Source: Thiocapsa sp. (lineage in GTDB: Bacteria > Pseudomonadota > Gammaproteobacteria > Chromatiales > Chromatiaceae). From it: DNA of 64,000 bases. Both the position numbers and the translations under genes were made by a program. A model generated the notes under the pieces. That model made no database searches, had not been told where the DNA came from, and saw only the letters and a program-made list of their open reading frames with translations. The stretch lies in NCBI RefSeq assembly GCF_022340925.1, contig NZ_JAJDNA010000008.1, forward strand, positions 1-64,000, given 5' to 3'. This document shows, piece after piece, positions 17,609-25,087 of the stretch. The stretch's first letter is position 1, and each line of letters starts with the position of its first letter.

Positions 17609-18190
17609 TCAATACCAATACCACGGATCGTACCAAGGTCCCCACCATGGCCGATACCAGGGATAGGCGAAGGGTGGGGGGGCTCGGGTCAATACCGGCG
17701 GATCGGGCCAGAGATACAAGGTGGTGGCCGCGACGACAGGGTAGCGGTAGGGAAATTCTCCGACGTTGCGGGTCTCCACCCGCAAGAGTGGGCCGGCCAC
17801 GCTCAAGCGGCGATCTTCGGGATATTCTGCCGGGTCCTCGAAGCCGGCGATCTCGACCAGAAAGCGGCCCAGGCCGGGGGCTTCCGGGTCCGGCTCGCCC
17901 TGGTCGTCCAAGGGTCTGCCGAGCACCTCGATTTGGGTGGCCTGCGGTCCGTTGTGCACGGCGAGGATGTTTCCGCCCCAGCGCACCTGGTGTCCGAGAA
18001 AGCCCTCCGGTTGCTGCTGGACCGAGGCGACGGTGGGCGACGGCCGCTCGCTAGTGCGGATCGCCTCGGGAACGCCGCTGGTCGCGCAGGCGGTGAGCCC
18101 GGGCAGGGTGGCAAGCGAGAGGCACAAAGGTAGGTGTCGCACGAAGGCTCCCGGTTGGCCCGGCCGACCGCGATCGGAACCGCCCATCAT
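17609..18190 (-). CDS. Second Slp-family outer-membrane lipoprotein with an aromatic C-terminal tail
   Basis: A 193-residue protein with a signal peptide ending LPGLTAC (lipobox Cys35). The Slp core is visible as [20 protein letters not shown], then [20 protein letters not shown] and RYPVV. The last 20 or so residues are dominated by Trp, Tyr and Pro ([18 protein letters not shown]), far more aromatic than the paralogue's tail. The start overlaps the stop of the trm112-like gene by 4 bases (ATGA), implying a shared transcript. The tail could bind cell-wall or carbohydrate material, but that is a guess. Confidence 0.82.
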   Translation of the reverse strand: MMGGSDRGRPGQPGAFVRHLPLCLSLATLPGLTACATSGVPEAIRTSERPSPTVASVQQQPEGFLGHQVRWGGNILAVHNGPQATQIEVLGRPLDDQGEPDPEAPGLGRFLVEIAGFEDPAEYPEDRRLSVAGPLLRVETRNVGEFPYRYPVVAATTLYLWPDPPVLTRAPPPFAYPWYRPWWGPWYDPWYWY

Positions 18191-18417
18191 TCCGGGCGGC
18201 TGTTCCTGGAGGCTCCCGCCCGCCGTTCCCGGTAGTGCTCGAGCTCCTCCGCTGAGAGTGGCCTGGCCTCTTCCTCGAGCATCACCGGAATGTCGTCGCG
18301 GATTGGATAGGCAAGCTGCGCCGACACGGAGATCAGCTCGCCACGGCCCTTGTCGAAGATGAGCGGACCCTTGGTGACGGGGCAGACGAGGATATCCAGC
18401 AGGTGTTTGTCAAGCAT
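18187..18417 (-). CDS. Trm112/YcaR-family small protein
   Basis: A 76-residue protein with the YcaR/Trm112 fold: [21 protein letters not shown], then [21 protein letters not shown]. In bacteria this family often accompanies lipopolysaccharide genes such as kdsB, but its role is unclear; eukaryotic relatives activate methyltransferases. Only one Cys of the first zinc knuckle remains, so it may not bind zinc. It heads a three-gene set with the two slp lipoproteins, with a 4-base overlap to the first. Confidence 0.88.
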   Translation of the reverse strand: MLDKHLLDILVCPVTKGPLIFDKGRGELISVSAQLAYPIRDDIPVMLEEEARPLSAEELEHYRERRAGASRNSRPE

Positions 18418-18801
18418 GTGAGGTCTCCGGGAGGCCTTGGTCGGGAGGCATACCGTTGGAATCGCGCCGCGCGCTCAGGAGTGGTTGATCCGATCGGCGG
18501 CGCCCGTTTCGTCCGTGGGGCAGAGCGCCGTGCCGCGCGCCTGATTCTAACGCCCCGAGACCAGGGACAACCAGCGAACCTTCGGATATTGTCGAACAAT
18601 CAGACGAGCGGGCCCCGCCGGCTGAGCGGGTCCGCAGGCGCGGCTTCCGGATGAAGGCGAGCCCCGTCATCATCGGACCACAGGCTGTCCCTTGAAAACC
18701 CGGGTGCGCCACGGCATCTCACGAGTCGTGATGCGGGCCGCTCGAACGGCCCGCGATGGCCCGGATTCATCGCCCCCTGTCGTCCCAACCCTCGGGTCTC
18801 T
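18418..18801. other. Intergenic region between divergent trm112 and hydrolase genes
   Basis: 384 bases with no coding sequence I can support. It contains a perfect 8-bp hairpin, GCGGGCCG (18733-18740), 6-base loop, CGGCCCGC (18747-18754), about 50 bases before the hydrolase ATG. Presumably it holds two divergent promoters; I cannot assign them. Confidence 0.5.
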
Positions 18802-20373
18802 ATGTCTGCCCTGTCTAAACCAAGTGATGCGGCCGGTCGCGCTCGCCGCCTCATTGCGCCGAGCGTCGCGCTGATCGCGGTCTGCGTCCTGATCGCCGGA
18901 CTCTGGAAGCTCGAGTCTGCGACGCGCGGGGTGTCAGTCGTCCAGACGACCGAGGCGGGAGTGCCCATGACACTGTATCGGCCGCTCGGCGACACCCCTG
19001 CGCCCGTGGTGGTCATCGCCCACGGCTTTGCAGGATCCCAGCGTATGATGGGGGCTTACGCGGTGACCCTGGCCCGAAACGGCTACATCGCGGTCACCTT
19101 CGATTTCCCCGGCCACGGGCGCAACCGGGTCCCGTTCGTAGCCGATCTGGAGGACCAGGCGGCCCGCTTGGGGCTTCTGCAGGGGGCGCTCGAGCAGGCC
19201 GTCAACTTTGGCCTGACACGAGCGGGCGCCGACCGTCGGCTCGCCCTGGTCGGTCACTCCATGGCCGGTGACGTGATGGTGCGCTTCGCGGAGGCGGCTC
19301 AACCAGTGGCCGAGGCCACGGTTCTGGTCTCCCCTTATCTCTCCGAGGACACCGTTACCGAGCCTTTGCGTAATCTTTGCATCGTCTACGGCGCCTTGGA
19401 GCCGCAGATGCTCCACCGGCAGGGTCTGACGGCCATCGCCGGGGCTGCGGGCGGTCGGCCTGAGGCCGGGCAGACCTACGGGAGTCATGCCGACGGCAGT
19501 GCCCGGCGCCTGGCCCTCGCGACCGGCGTCGAGCACATCGGTGTCCTCTACTCCGAGGCCGCCCTGGCGGAGACGCTGGCCTGGCTCGATCGGACCTTCG
19601 ATCGCACGGGCAGCGGTTTTATCGATCGCCGCGGAGCCGGGTTGGCACTCGTCTATATCGGTATCCTCGCCCTTGCATGGCCTCTCTCCACATGGCTTCC
19701 TCGTGTGTCCGACCAACCGCAGGGTGCGGGGCTCGGCTGGCGGCGTCTTCTGCCGGTGGCGATTGCGCCGGCGCTGATCACGCCGGTGGTCCTGTGGCGT
19801 TTTCCGACCGACTTTTTGCCGATCCTGCTCGGCGACTATCTCGCCCTGCACTTTGCCGTCTACGGTATCCTGACCGCCGTGGCCGTGTGGCTGACCCGAC
19901 GACTCGAGCCGGGTTCCGGCGGCGGTAGGCTTGATGCTCGGCGACTCGCGGTTGCCACCCTGGCCGCTTCCGCCTATGCGACCCTGGGCCTTGCGCTGCC
20001 GACGGATCGGTACGTGACTGCACTGCTCCCGGGCTGGGAACGACTCCCGTTGGTCCTTGCCATCTTTGGCGGGACCCTGATCTACTTCCTCGCGGATGAA
20101 TGGGCGACTCGAGGTCCCGGCGCGGCGTTCGGGGGCTATTGGTTCACCAAGCTGCTCTTCCTGGTGTCACTCCTGTGCGCGGTCGCCCTGAACCTTAACG
20201 AGCTGTTCTTTCTCATCATCATCGTGCCGGCGATGCTGCTCCTGTTCCTGGTCTACGGGCTGCTCAGCGGATGGGCGTACCGCCGGACACGTCACCCGGC
20301 CGTTGGCGCGGTTGCAACCGCCGCCGCGCTCGCTTGCGCGGTGGCGGTCACCTTCCCCGTCGTCAGCGGGTGA
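18802..20373 (+). CDS. Membrane-anchored alpha/beta hydrolase fused to a multi-helix membrane domain
   Basis: A 523-residue protein. Residues about 20-37 form an N-terminal transmembrane anchor. Residues about 50-265 form an alpha/beta hydrolase with VVIAHGFAGSQRMMG (oxyanion loop), a nucleophile elbow GHSMAGD containing Ser, and a likely catalytic His in TGVEHIG. From about residue 275 there are seven or so hydrophobic helices (WPLSTWL, LALHFAVYGILTAVAVWL, ELFFLIIIVPAMLLLFLVYG), forming a separate membrane domain. This hydrolase-plus-membrane layout suggests action on a lipid or envelope substrate (inference). It stands alone, with long intergenic regions on both sides. Confidence 0.75.
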   Translation: MSALSKPSDAAGRARRLIAPSVALIAVCVLIAGLWKLESATRGVSVVQTTEAGVPMTLYRPLGDTPAPVVVIAHGFAGSQRMMGAYAVTLARNGYIAVTFDFPGHGRNRVPFVADLEDQAARLGLLQGALEQAVNFGLTRAGADRRLALVGHSMAGDVMVRFAEAAQPVAEATVLVSPYLSEDTVTEPLRNLCIVYGALEPQMLHRQGLTAIAGAAGGRPEAGQTYGSHADGSARRLALATGVEHIGVLYSEAALAETLAWLDRTFDRTGSGFIDRRGAGLALVYIGILALAWPLSTWLPRVSDQPQGAGLGWRRLLPVAIAPALITPVVLWRFPTDFLPILLGDYLALHFAVYGILTAVAVWLTRRLEPGSGGGRLDARRLAVATLAASAYATLGLALPTDRYVTALLPGWERLPLVLAIFGGTLIYFLADEWATRGPGAAFGGYWFTKLLFLVSLLCAVALNLNELFFLIIIVPAMLLLFLVYGLLSGWAYRRTRHPAVGAVATAAALACAVAVTFPVVSG

Positions 20374-20624
20374 GCGCGCCACGACCAGGTTCCGGTCGCC
20401 GAGATCGGGCGAGGCGTCTGGGTGCCCGCGTCCGATTTCTTTGATCCGGCGCAGTCTACTCTTAGGTTGCGATTTCGCGTAAGCTACCACTAGCGCTATG
20501 GTTTAGCGGAGCCGCCCCCAGAACGTGGCCCGCGCCATGGGTCACCACAGAAGAGGCCGAGTTGACGGCCGCGACGCCGTGAGCCACCCAAGCTTGCCAC
20601 CTTACCGACCGGAGGAGTTTTGCC

Positions 20625-21071
20625 ATGGTCGCCTTCGCCCAGCTACACGCGCAGAATCACAAGATCACAGAGCTCTCGAACGTCTTTCTCTATCTCGTTC
20701 GGGATCGCTCCATGTGCGATACGGAGGTTGCCTGCGACGTCTTCTTCGATCTCACCAATCGGGTGAAGGAGCACATGGAGTTGGTCGATCGGGAGCTCTG
20801 CGGGAAGCTCATCTCTCATCCGGATCAACGGGTGAAGAACACCGCCAATCGCTTCCTCTCGGGATCCACCGAGATCAAGCGGATCTTCAACGCCTATGTG
20901 AAGCAATGGTGCTCGCAGAAGCGCCACTCCTTGACCATCGACGATCATCCCTCGTTCCTCCAGGACACCGAGCAAATGTTCGCCTTGGTGATGGATCGGA
21001 TCCAGCGCGAGACGGAGCATCTCTACCCGCTGATCCGCAAGCTGGAAGGGGAAGGCAAGCAGGTGGCCTGA
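20625..21071 (+). CDS. Hemerythrin-like (HHE) domain protein beside nif genes
   Basis: A 148-residue protein, ATG 20625 after a strong GGAGGAG. Candidate diiron ligands follow the HHE pattern: His in HAQNHKITEL, Glu/His in VKEHMELVDRELC, His in KRHSLTIDDH, and Glu/His in ETEHLYPLI. Hemerythrin-like domains bind O2, or sense oxygen or iron. It converges on nifM with only 10 bases between stops, at the end of the nif block, so a role in protecting nitrogenase is plausible but unproven. Cys residues at MCDTEVAC and WCSQ are additional features. Confidence 0.75.
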   Translation: MVAFAQLHAQNHKITELSNVFLYLVRDRSMCDTEVACDVFFDLTNRVKEHMELVDRELCGKLISHPDQRVKNTANRFLSGSTEIKRIFNAYVKQWCSQKRHSLTIDDHPSFLQDTEQMFALVMDRIQRETEHLYPLIRKLEGEGKQVA

Positions 21072-21081
21072 GCCGGCGACC

Positions 21082-21957
21082 TTAACCTCGCCGCAGCGAA
21101 GCGATCCACTCCTTCTGGGCGTCCCGGACGCGGCGTCGCTCGAGTGCTGATCGGATCTTTGCCCGGGCCTGCTCGAAGGTCACGGGCCTGGCCGGCTCGA
21201 TCCGCTCGCATAGCAGGAGATGGAAGCCGAGCCTGGATTCAAGGACCCCGCTGATTCGGCCCTCGTGAAGCTTGAACAGCGCATCGTCCAGCGTCGGGTA
21301 GAGCTGTCCGCGCGATACCAGTCCGAGACTGCCGTCCTGCATCGCGGTCGGGCACTCGGAATGCCGGCGTGCGAGCTTGGGGAATCTGCCGGGCGTTTCC
21401 CTGAGGGCGCTCGCGATCCCTGCGATGCGCGCGAGCGCCGCATCCCGTCGGTTCTCGGGGTAGTCGTCGTTGATCGTGATCAGGATATGGCGGGCGGCGC
21501 GCCGTTCCCCGGAGCTCAAGCGCTCGCGATGCAGCTCGTAGAAGAGCCGCTCCTCAACCTCGGTGAGGGGTGGGGCGTAGGTCCCGACCCGCCGCATCAC
21601 GGCGTCGAAGGTGAGCTCGCGGCGGAGCGCACGGCGTAGCAGATCCTCATCGAGCCCGTTGCGCGAGAGGTCCTCCTCGAAGGCGTCCGCATCCGGGTAG
21701 CGGCGGCGCAGCTCATGAACAGCGGCGGTAAGGCGCTCGTCCGGGATGACCACATCGCCTGCTTCGCATGAAGACAGGACCAGGCTCTCCAGATCGAAGG
21801 TCCTTCGGGCCTGGCTCTCGACCTCGCTGCGCTGGTGTTCGCTCAAGGCGACGAGATCACAACGAAATCGCTCCATCGCCGCCCGCAGGAGGTGATAGCG
21901 ATATTCGCCGCGAGCGTCCGTGTCCCGGGGTGCCCGGCCACGCGTCACGAGACTCAT
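21082..21957 (-). CDS. nifM: NifM, peptidyl-prolyl isomerase for the nitrogenase Fe protein
   Basis: A 291-residue protein with an N-terminal helical region and a C-terminal parvulin-type domain (ARHILITINDDYPENRRDAA, ARRHSECPTAMQDGSLGLVSRGQLYP, LGFHLLLCERI). NifM is required for folding and activation of NifH. It is the last gene of the nifW-nifZ-nifM run, overlapping nifZ by 4 bases, an order also known from Azotobacter and Klebsiella. A generic SurA/PpiC-type isomerase is the alternative, but the N-terminal region and context favour NifM. Confidence 0.92.
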   Translation of the reverse strand: MSLVTRGRAPRDTDARGEYRYHLLRAAMERFRCDLVALSEHQRSEVESQARRTFDLESLVLSSCEAGDVVIPDERLTAAVHELRRRYPDADAFEEDLSRNGLDEDLLRRALRRELTFDAVMRRVGTYAPPLTEVEERLFYELHRERLSSGERRAARHILITINDDYPENRRDAALARIAGIASALRETPGRFPKLARRHSECPTAMQDGSLGLVSRGQLYPTLDDALFKLHEGRISGVLESRLGFHLLLCERIEPARPVTFEQARAKIRSALERRRVRDAQKEWIASLRRG

Positions 21958-22436
21958 GCGCGTGGGTCCTCTAGGTGCGGAGCCTGCGCTTGCGCTGCCT
22001 CCACCTCGACCAAGGCCGATTCAGGCACCTGCAGGGTCGGTCGGTCGTCGAAGTGGACCTGGTAGGCGACCCCGGCGGGCTCGTCCCGGAGAACGCGCAG
22101 GACCTCGCCAACCTCACCCTGTGCCACCAGGATCCGCCCCCGGATGCCCAGATGCATCCTCGCGGCCACCTTGTCGCGTGACTCGAAACGGCTCGGTGTC
22201 CAGGGTGCCGCTGCCGCCTGGAGCTCTTCCCCCCGGCAGCCGACAAGTAGGTCCGGGTCTGGAAAATGGACCGAGTAGATGAGCTGGTCCTGGAGAAAGG
22301 TCCCCACGTCGCGCACGAAACCCGTGCTGCCCCGCCTGATCAAGAGGGCACCGGTCGGGCGGCCTGGAAAGGTGCCGTCGTTGCGCACATTGCGCACCAG
22401 ACGGACCTCCTCGCCGTGCTCAAAGGCCGGACGCAT
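21954..22436 (-). CDS. nifZ: NifZ
   Basis: A 160-residue NifZ. Two related segments are visible: FEHGEEVRLVRNVRNDGTFPG with GFVRDVGTFLQDQLIYSVHF, and ARMHLGIRGRILVAQGEVGEVLRV with AGVAYQVHFDD. These are the SH3-like repeats of the family. NifZ helps form the second P-cluster of the MoFe protein. It overlaps nifW by 17 bases and nifM by 4 bases, so the three are translationally linked. Confidence 0.93.
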   Translation of the reverse strand: MRPAFEHGEEVRLVRNVRNDGTFPGRPTGALLIRRGSTGFVRDVGTFLQDQLIYSVHFPDPDLLVGCRGEELQAAAAPWTPSRFESRDKVAARMHLGIRGRILVAQGEVGEVLRVLRDEPAGVAYQVHFDDRPTLQVPESALVEVEAAQAQAPHLEDPRA

Positions 22437-22764
22437 CGGGCATCTGCTCCGTCAGGTCGCGGAGCGCGACCTGGACGGTTCGGGGCTCGTTCGTCCGAAA
22501 GACACGGAACACCTTCTCGGTCGCGGCGTTGGAGAGGACGAAGTCCCGGTAAGCGGATCGCAGGAGATCCGCATGGAGGATCCGGCGCGCGATGGCCGAA
22601 TCGGGCATCTCCTCGACCTGCTCGAGGTAATCGTGGAATCGCTGCAAAATGTGCAGACGGCTGACCTGGACGATTGCCGGGTCGAAGTCGATCCCGAAGT
22701 AATCGAGAAAGTCCTCTGCGCTGGAGAGCTCTTCGAGGTCGCGGTCGAGCTCGTCGTCGGTCAT
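22420..22764 (-). CDS. nifW: NifW, nitrogenase-stabilizing/protective protein
   Basis: A 114-residue protein with the NifW core: LEELSSAEDFLDYFGIDFD, VSRLHILQRFHDYLEQVE and AYRDFVLSNAATEKVFRVFR. NifW binds the MoFe protein during maturation and helps protect it from oxygen. An SD-like GGAGG precedes the ATG at 22764. A MITE-like element lies in the 273-base gap between it and the upstream gene, which may separate its transcription from nifV. Confidence 0.95.
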   Translation of the reverse strand: MTDDELDRDLEELSSAEDFLDYFGIDFDPAIVQVSRLHILQRFHDYLEQVEEMPDSAIARRILHADLLRSAYRDFVLSNAATEKVFRVFRTNEPRTVQVALRDLTEQMPDASGL

Positions 22765-22841
22765 GCTGGCCTCCGTGACTGTGGTTTGGGTGGTCTGAGA
22801 TCAAACGGCGTTGCGAGTGACATACACGTTTTCGGGATGGC

Positions 22842-23012
22842 CCTAGGAGCCTGTCGGACTTAGGATGAATCGGCTACGGAAGCGGGACAACGGTCCATTT
22901 CGCCCCGCTTTTTCGTGACATAGCCCCCACTATGCGCCTCAAAACCGGAACGCAATGGCGTCGCTCTCCCACTTCCTCACTTCGATCCCCCTCAGTCCGA
23001 CAGGCTCCTAGG
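22842..23012. mobile_element. MITE-like element with 19-bp terminal inverted repeats inside the nif operon
   Basis: CCTAGGAGCCTGTCGGACT at 22842-22860 is the exact reverse complement of 22994-23012. The 171-bp unit has no open frame. Its interior has short AT-richer pieces (CGCTTTTTCGTGACATAG, CCCCCACTATGCGCC) unlike the flanking genes. The outer CTAG or CCTAGG is itself palindromic, so the true ends and target duplication are ambiguous (CTAG as target site is plausible). It sits between nifW and the gene at 23038-23583. Confidence 0.8.
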
Positions 23013-23037
23013 CCTTGCACGAGTCAACGGGATCAGG

Positions 23038-23583
23038 CTACCGGGTCTTGATGAATCGCACGTTGCCGCCGGCGCGCTCGAACGCGGAGCGGGCCACCGC
23101 GGCACGGGCCATGGCGTGGAGCTCGCCAATGCCCAGTCGGTCGCTGGTGTCGAGCTCGGCGATCTTCTCGAAGCGCTGCAGAGCACCCGCGGGGTCGCCG
23201 AGTCGAAACAGCAGGTAGGCCGATCCCTTGAGCGCCAACAACAGGAAGCGGGTCAGACTCATGGAGACCAGGACCGACCGGCCAAGGTCCGCCTCGCGAA
23301 GCGCCTTCCAGTCGGTCGGGAGGTCGAGCCGGGCCGCCGTCAGTGCGATCGCCCGATCCGCCGTGATGAGGGCCTCGCGGTAACGGTGGCGATAGTAGAA
23401 ATAGCGATACAGCGCGACCAGCACCGTCAGATGCTCGGGCTGGATAAAGTAGGCGAGGAGGAGTCGCTGCTCGGCGACCTCCTCGCCGTAACACCCTGCC
23501 GCTTCGCTGAGGAGGCCGTCTACCTCCGGGGTCACGGGCTCATCGAAGTACATCGGCTCGCCGTCGAAATCCAGCAGATCCAT
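23038..23583 (-). CDS. TPR-like protein encoded between nifV and nifW, function unknown
   Basis: A 181-residue, helix-rich soluble protein. Its repeats (LTVLVALYRYFYYRHRYREALITADRA, SAYLLFRLGDPAGALQRFEKIAEL) look like degenerate tetratricopeptide units. It starts MDLLDFDGEPMYFDEPV, with an acidic N-terminus. It follows nifV by 21 bases and precedes nifW (with the MITE between), so co-expression with nif genes is likely. I recall similar unnamed proteins near nifV or nifW elsewhere but cannot name the family. A scaffold or assembly role is inference. Confidence 0.7.
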   Translation of the reverse strand: MDLLDFDGEPMYFDEPVTPEVDGLLSEAAGCYGEEVAEQRLLLAYFIQPEHLTVLVALYRYFYYRHRYREALITADRAIALTAARLDLPTDWKALREADLGRSVLVSMSLTRFLLLALKGSAYLLFRLGDPAGALQRFEKIAELDTSDRLGIGELHAMARAAVARSAFERAGGNVRFIKTR

Positions 23584-23604
23584 GACGATTCCGGCCCCCG
23601 GGTG

Positions 23605-24753
23605 CTATTGGACGCGAGCGGCTTGCGGGTGGCCGATCTCGGCCAGGAAACGGATGAGCTCCAGCGTGTCCGGTGAGCGCTTGGTCTCGGTCGCGAAGCG
23701 GCGAACCAGGGGCAGTAGGCGCCCGGCCTGATCGAGATCCAGATCGAAGCGCAGAAGCTCAGCGTAGGCCCGCCGCACCGCCTGACGCCCGGAGTGTTTG
23801 CCCAGCACGAGATGATGTTTCCGCCCGATGTCGGCCGGGTCGACGCCCTGGTAGTTGAGCGGGTCCTTGATCAGACCGTCGACGTGGATGCCGGCCTCAT
23901 GGGTGAAGGCCCCGTCGCCGACCAGGCTCTTGTGCCAGGCGACCGGTCGGCCGGAGGCCTGGGTCACGAGGCATGAGAGCGCCGCGAACTCGTGCAGATC
24001 GATGCCACTGTCGATCCCGTGCAGATGCCTTAGGCCCATGACGACCTCCTCCAGTGCCGCATTGCCGGCGCGCTCGCCGATGCCGTGCACCGTCGTGTTG
24101 ACGTGGGTCGCGCCACCGCGTACCGCCGCCAGAGTGTTGGCGGTGGCGAGTCCCAGGTCGTCGTGGGCGTGGATCTCGATCTCCAGGTCGAGGATGGCCC
24201 GCAGGTCTCGTATGCGCTCGTATACGGCGAAGGGGTCCATCAGGCCGAGCGTGTCGGCGAAGCGAAAGCGTCTGGCACCTGCGGCCTGGGCGGTCTCGGC
24301 AGCGAGCCAGACGAATTCCGGGTCGGCCCGCGAGGCGTCCTCTGCACCGACGCAGACCTCCAATCCCATCTCTTGCGCAACCCCCACCTGGCGACGGATC
24401 TGCCCCAGCACCCAGTCGCGGTCGCGACCGAGCTTGCGGGCGATCTGCTGGTCCGACACCGGGATGGACAGATCCACCATGTCCACGCCCAGCCCCCGGC
24501 ATTGCGCGATGTCGTCCGGGTGCATCCGGGTCCAGACCATCAGTCGCGCGTCGAGACCGAGTGCGACCACCGAGCGGATGGACTCGCGCTCCTCCTCCCC
24601 CATCGCCGGGATGCCGACCTCCAGCTCGCAGACGCCAAGGGCATCGAGTCCGGACGCGATCGCCAGCTTCTCCTCGATGGAGAAGGCGACGCCGGCGGAC
24701 TGCTCGCCGTCGCGCAGGGTGGTATCGTTGATCGTGACCTGATGCAATTCCAT
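23605..24753 (-). CDS. nifV: Homocitrate synthase NifV
   Basis: A 382-residue DRE-TIM metallolyase that condenses acetyl-CoA with 2-oxoglutarate to give homocitrate, the organic ligand of FeMo-cofactor. Signature blocks: INDTTLRDGEQSAGVAFS, the metal-binding HAHDDLGLATANTLAA, HVNTTVHGIGERAGNAALEE and GKHSGRQAV. ATG 24753 (MELHQV) is chosen over the open frame that continues to 25071, since the upstream part lacks family similarity and covers a dispersed repeat. It heads the minus-strand nif run and is divergent from korA. Confidence 0.94.
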   Translation of the reverse strand: MELHQVTINDTTLRDGEQSAGVAFSIEEKLAIASGLDALGVCELEVGIPAMGEEERESIRSVVALGLDARLMVWTRMHPDDIAQCRGLGVDMVDLSIPVSDQQIARKLGRDRDWVLGQIRRQVGVAQEMGLEVCVGAEDASRADPEFVWLAAETAQAAGARRFRFADTLGLMDPFAVYERIRDLRAILDLEIEIHAHDDLGLATANTLAAVRGGATHVNTTVHGIGERAGNAALEEVVMGLRHLHGIDSGIDLHEFAALSCLVTQASGRPVAWHKSLVGDGAFTHEAGIHVDGLIKDPLNYQGVDPADIGRKHHLVLGKHSGRQAVRRAYAELLRFDLDLDQAGRLLPLVRRFATETKRSPDTLELIRFLAEIGHPQAARVQ

Positions 24754-25087
24754 GGCCGGCTCCGAGGTGGTGTTGGACGATGTCACAGCAAAAGGCGGGC
24801 CACGCTTTCTGAATAAATCCATCAAGGGGTTACGTGGCTTCGGCCGATGGTTTGATGGATTTGCGACAGACATGTGCCGGAGCTGCCGTCGCAGAATCCA
24901 CGACGCGCCCGGAGTTGGCATGCCCGCCGTGACCGGGGTTGCGACGGAGGCAGACGCGAGGTACCTGGACCGTGGCCCTTCGCACCGACCTCGGCGCGCG
25001 CGGGAGGCCGCTCGAAAATCTTTGCGCTCCTTGCGTCTTTGCGGTTTCAATTGCCGTACCGCGATTTGCACCGACTGGCGCCTAGGG
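24754..25087. other. Divergent intergenic region between nifV and korA
   Basis: 334 bases holding the control region of two divergent transcripts. It contains the CTTTGCG-type repeat at 25019-25056. I found no convincing sigma-54 -24/-12 element and no exact TGT-N10-ACA NifA site on either strand; the nearest candidate near 24771-24787 has an 11-base spacer. Confidence 0.5.
25019..25056 (+). repeat. CTTTGCG-type short dispersed repeat, copy B, upstream of korA
   Basis: TCTTTGCGCTCCTTGCGTC continues into TTTGCGGTTTCAATTGCCG. It matches copy A (15695-15731) over nearly its whole length and also ends 31 bases before a start codon. Confidence 0.6.

Noticed and set aside
24771-24787. Possible NifA upstream activator site near nifV
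   Set aside because: The TGT and ACA half-sites are separated by 11 bases, not the 10 required, and no sigma-54 promoter was found.
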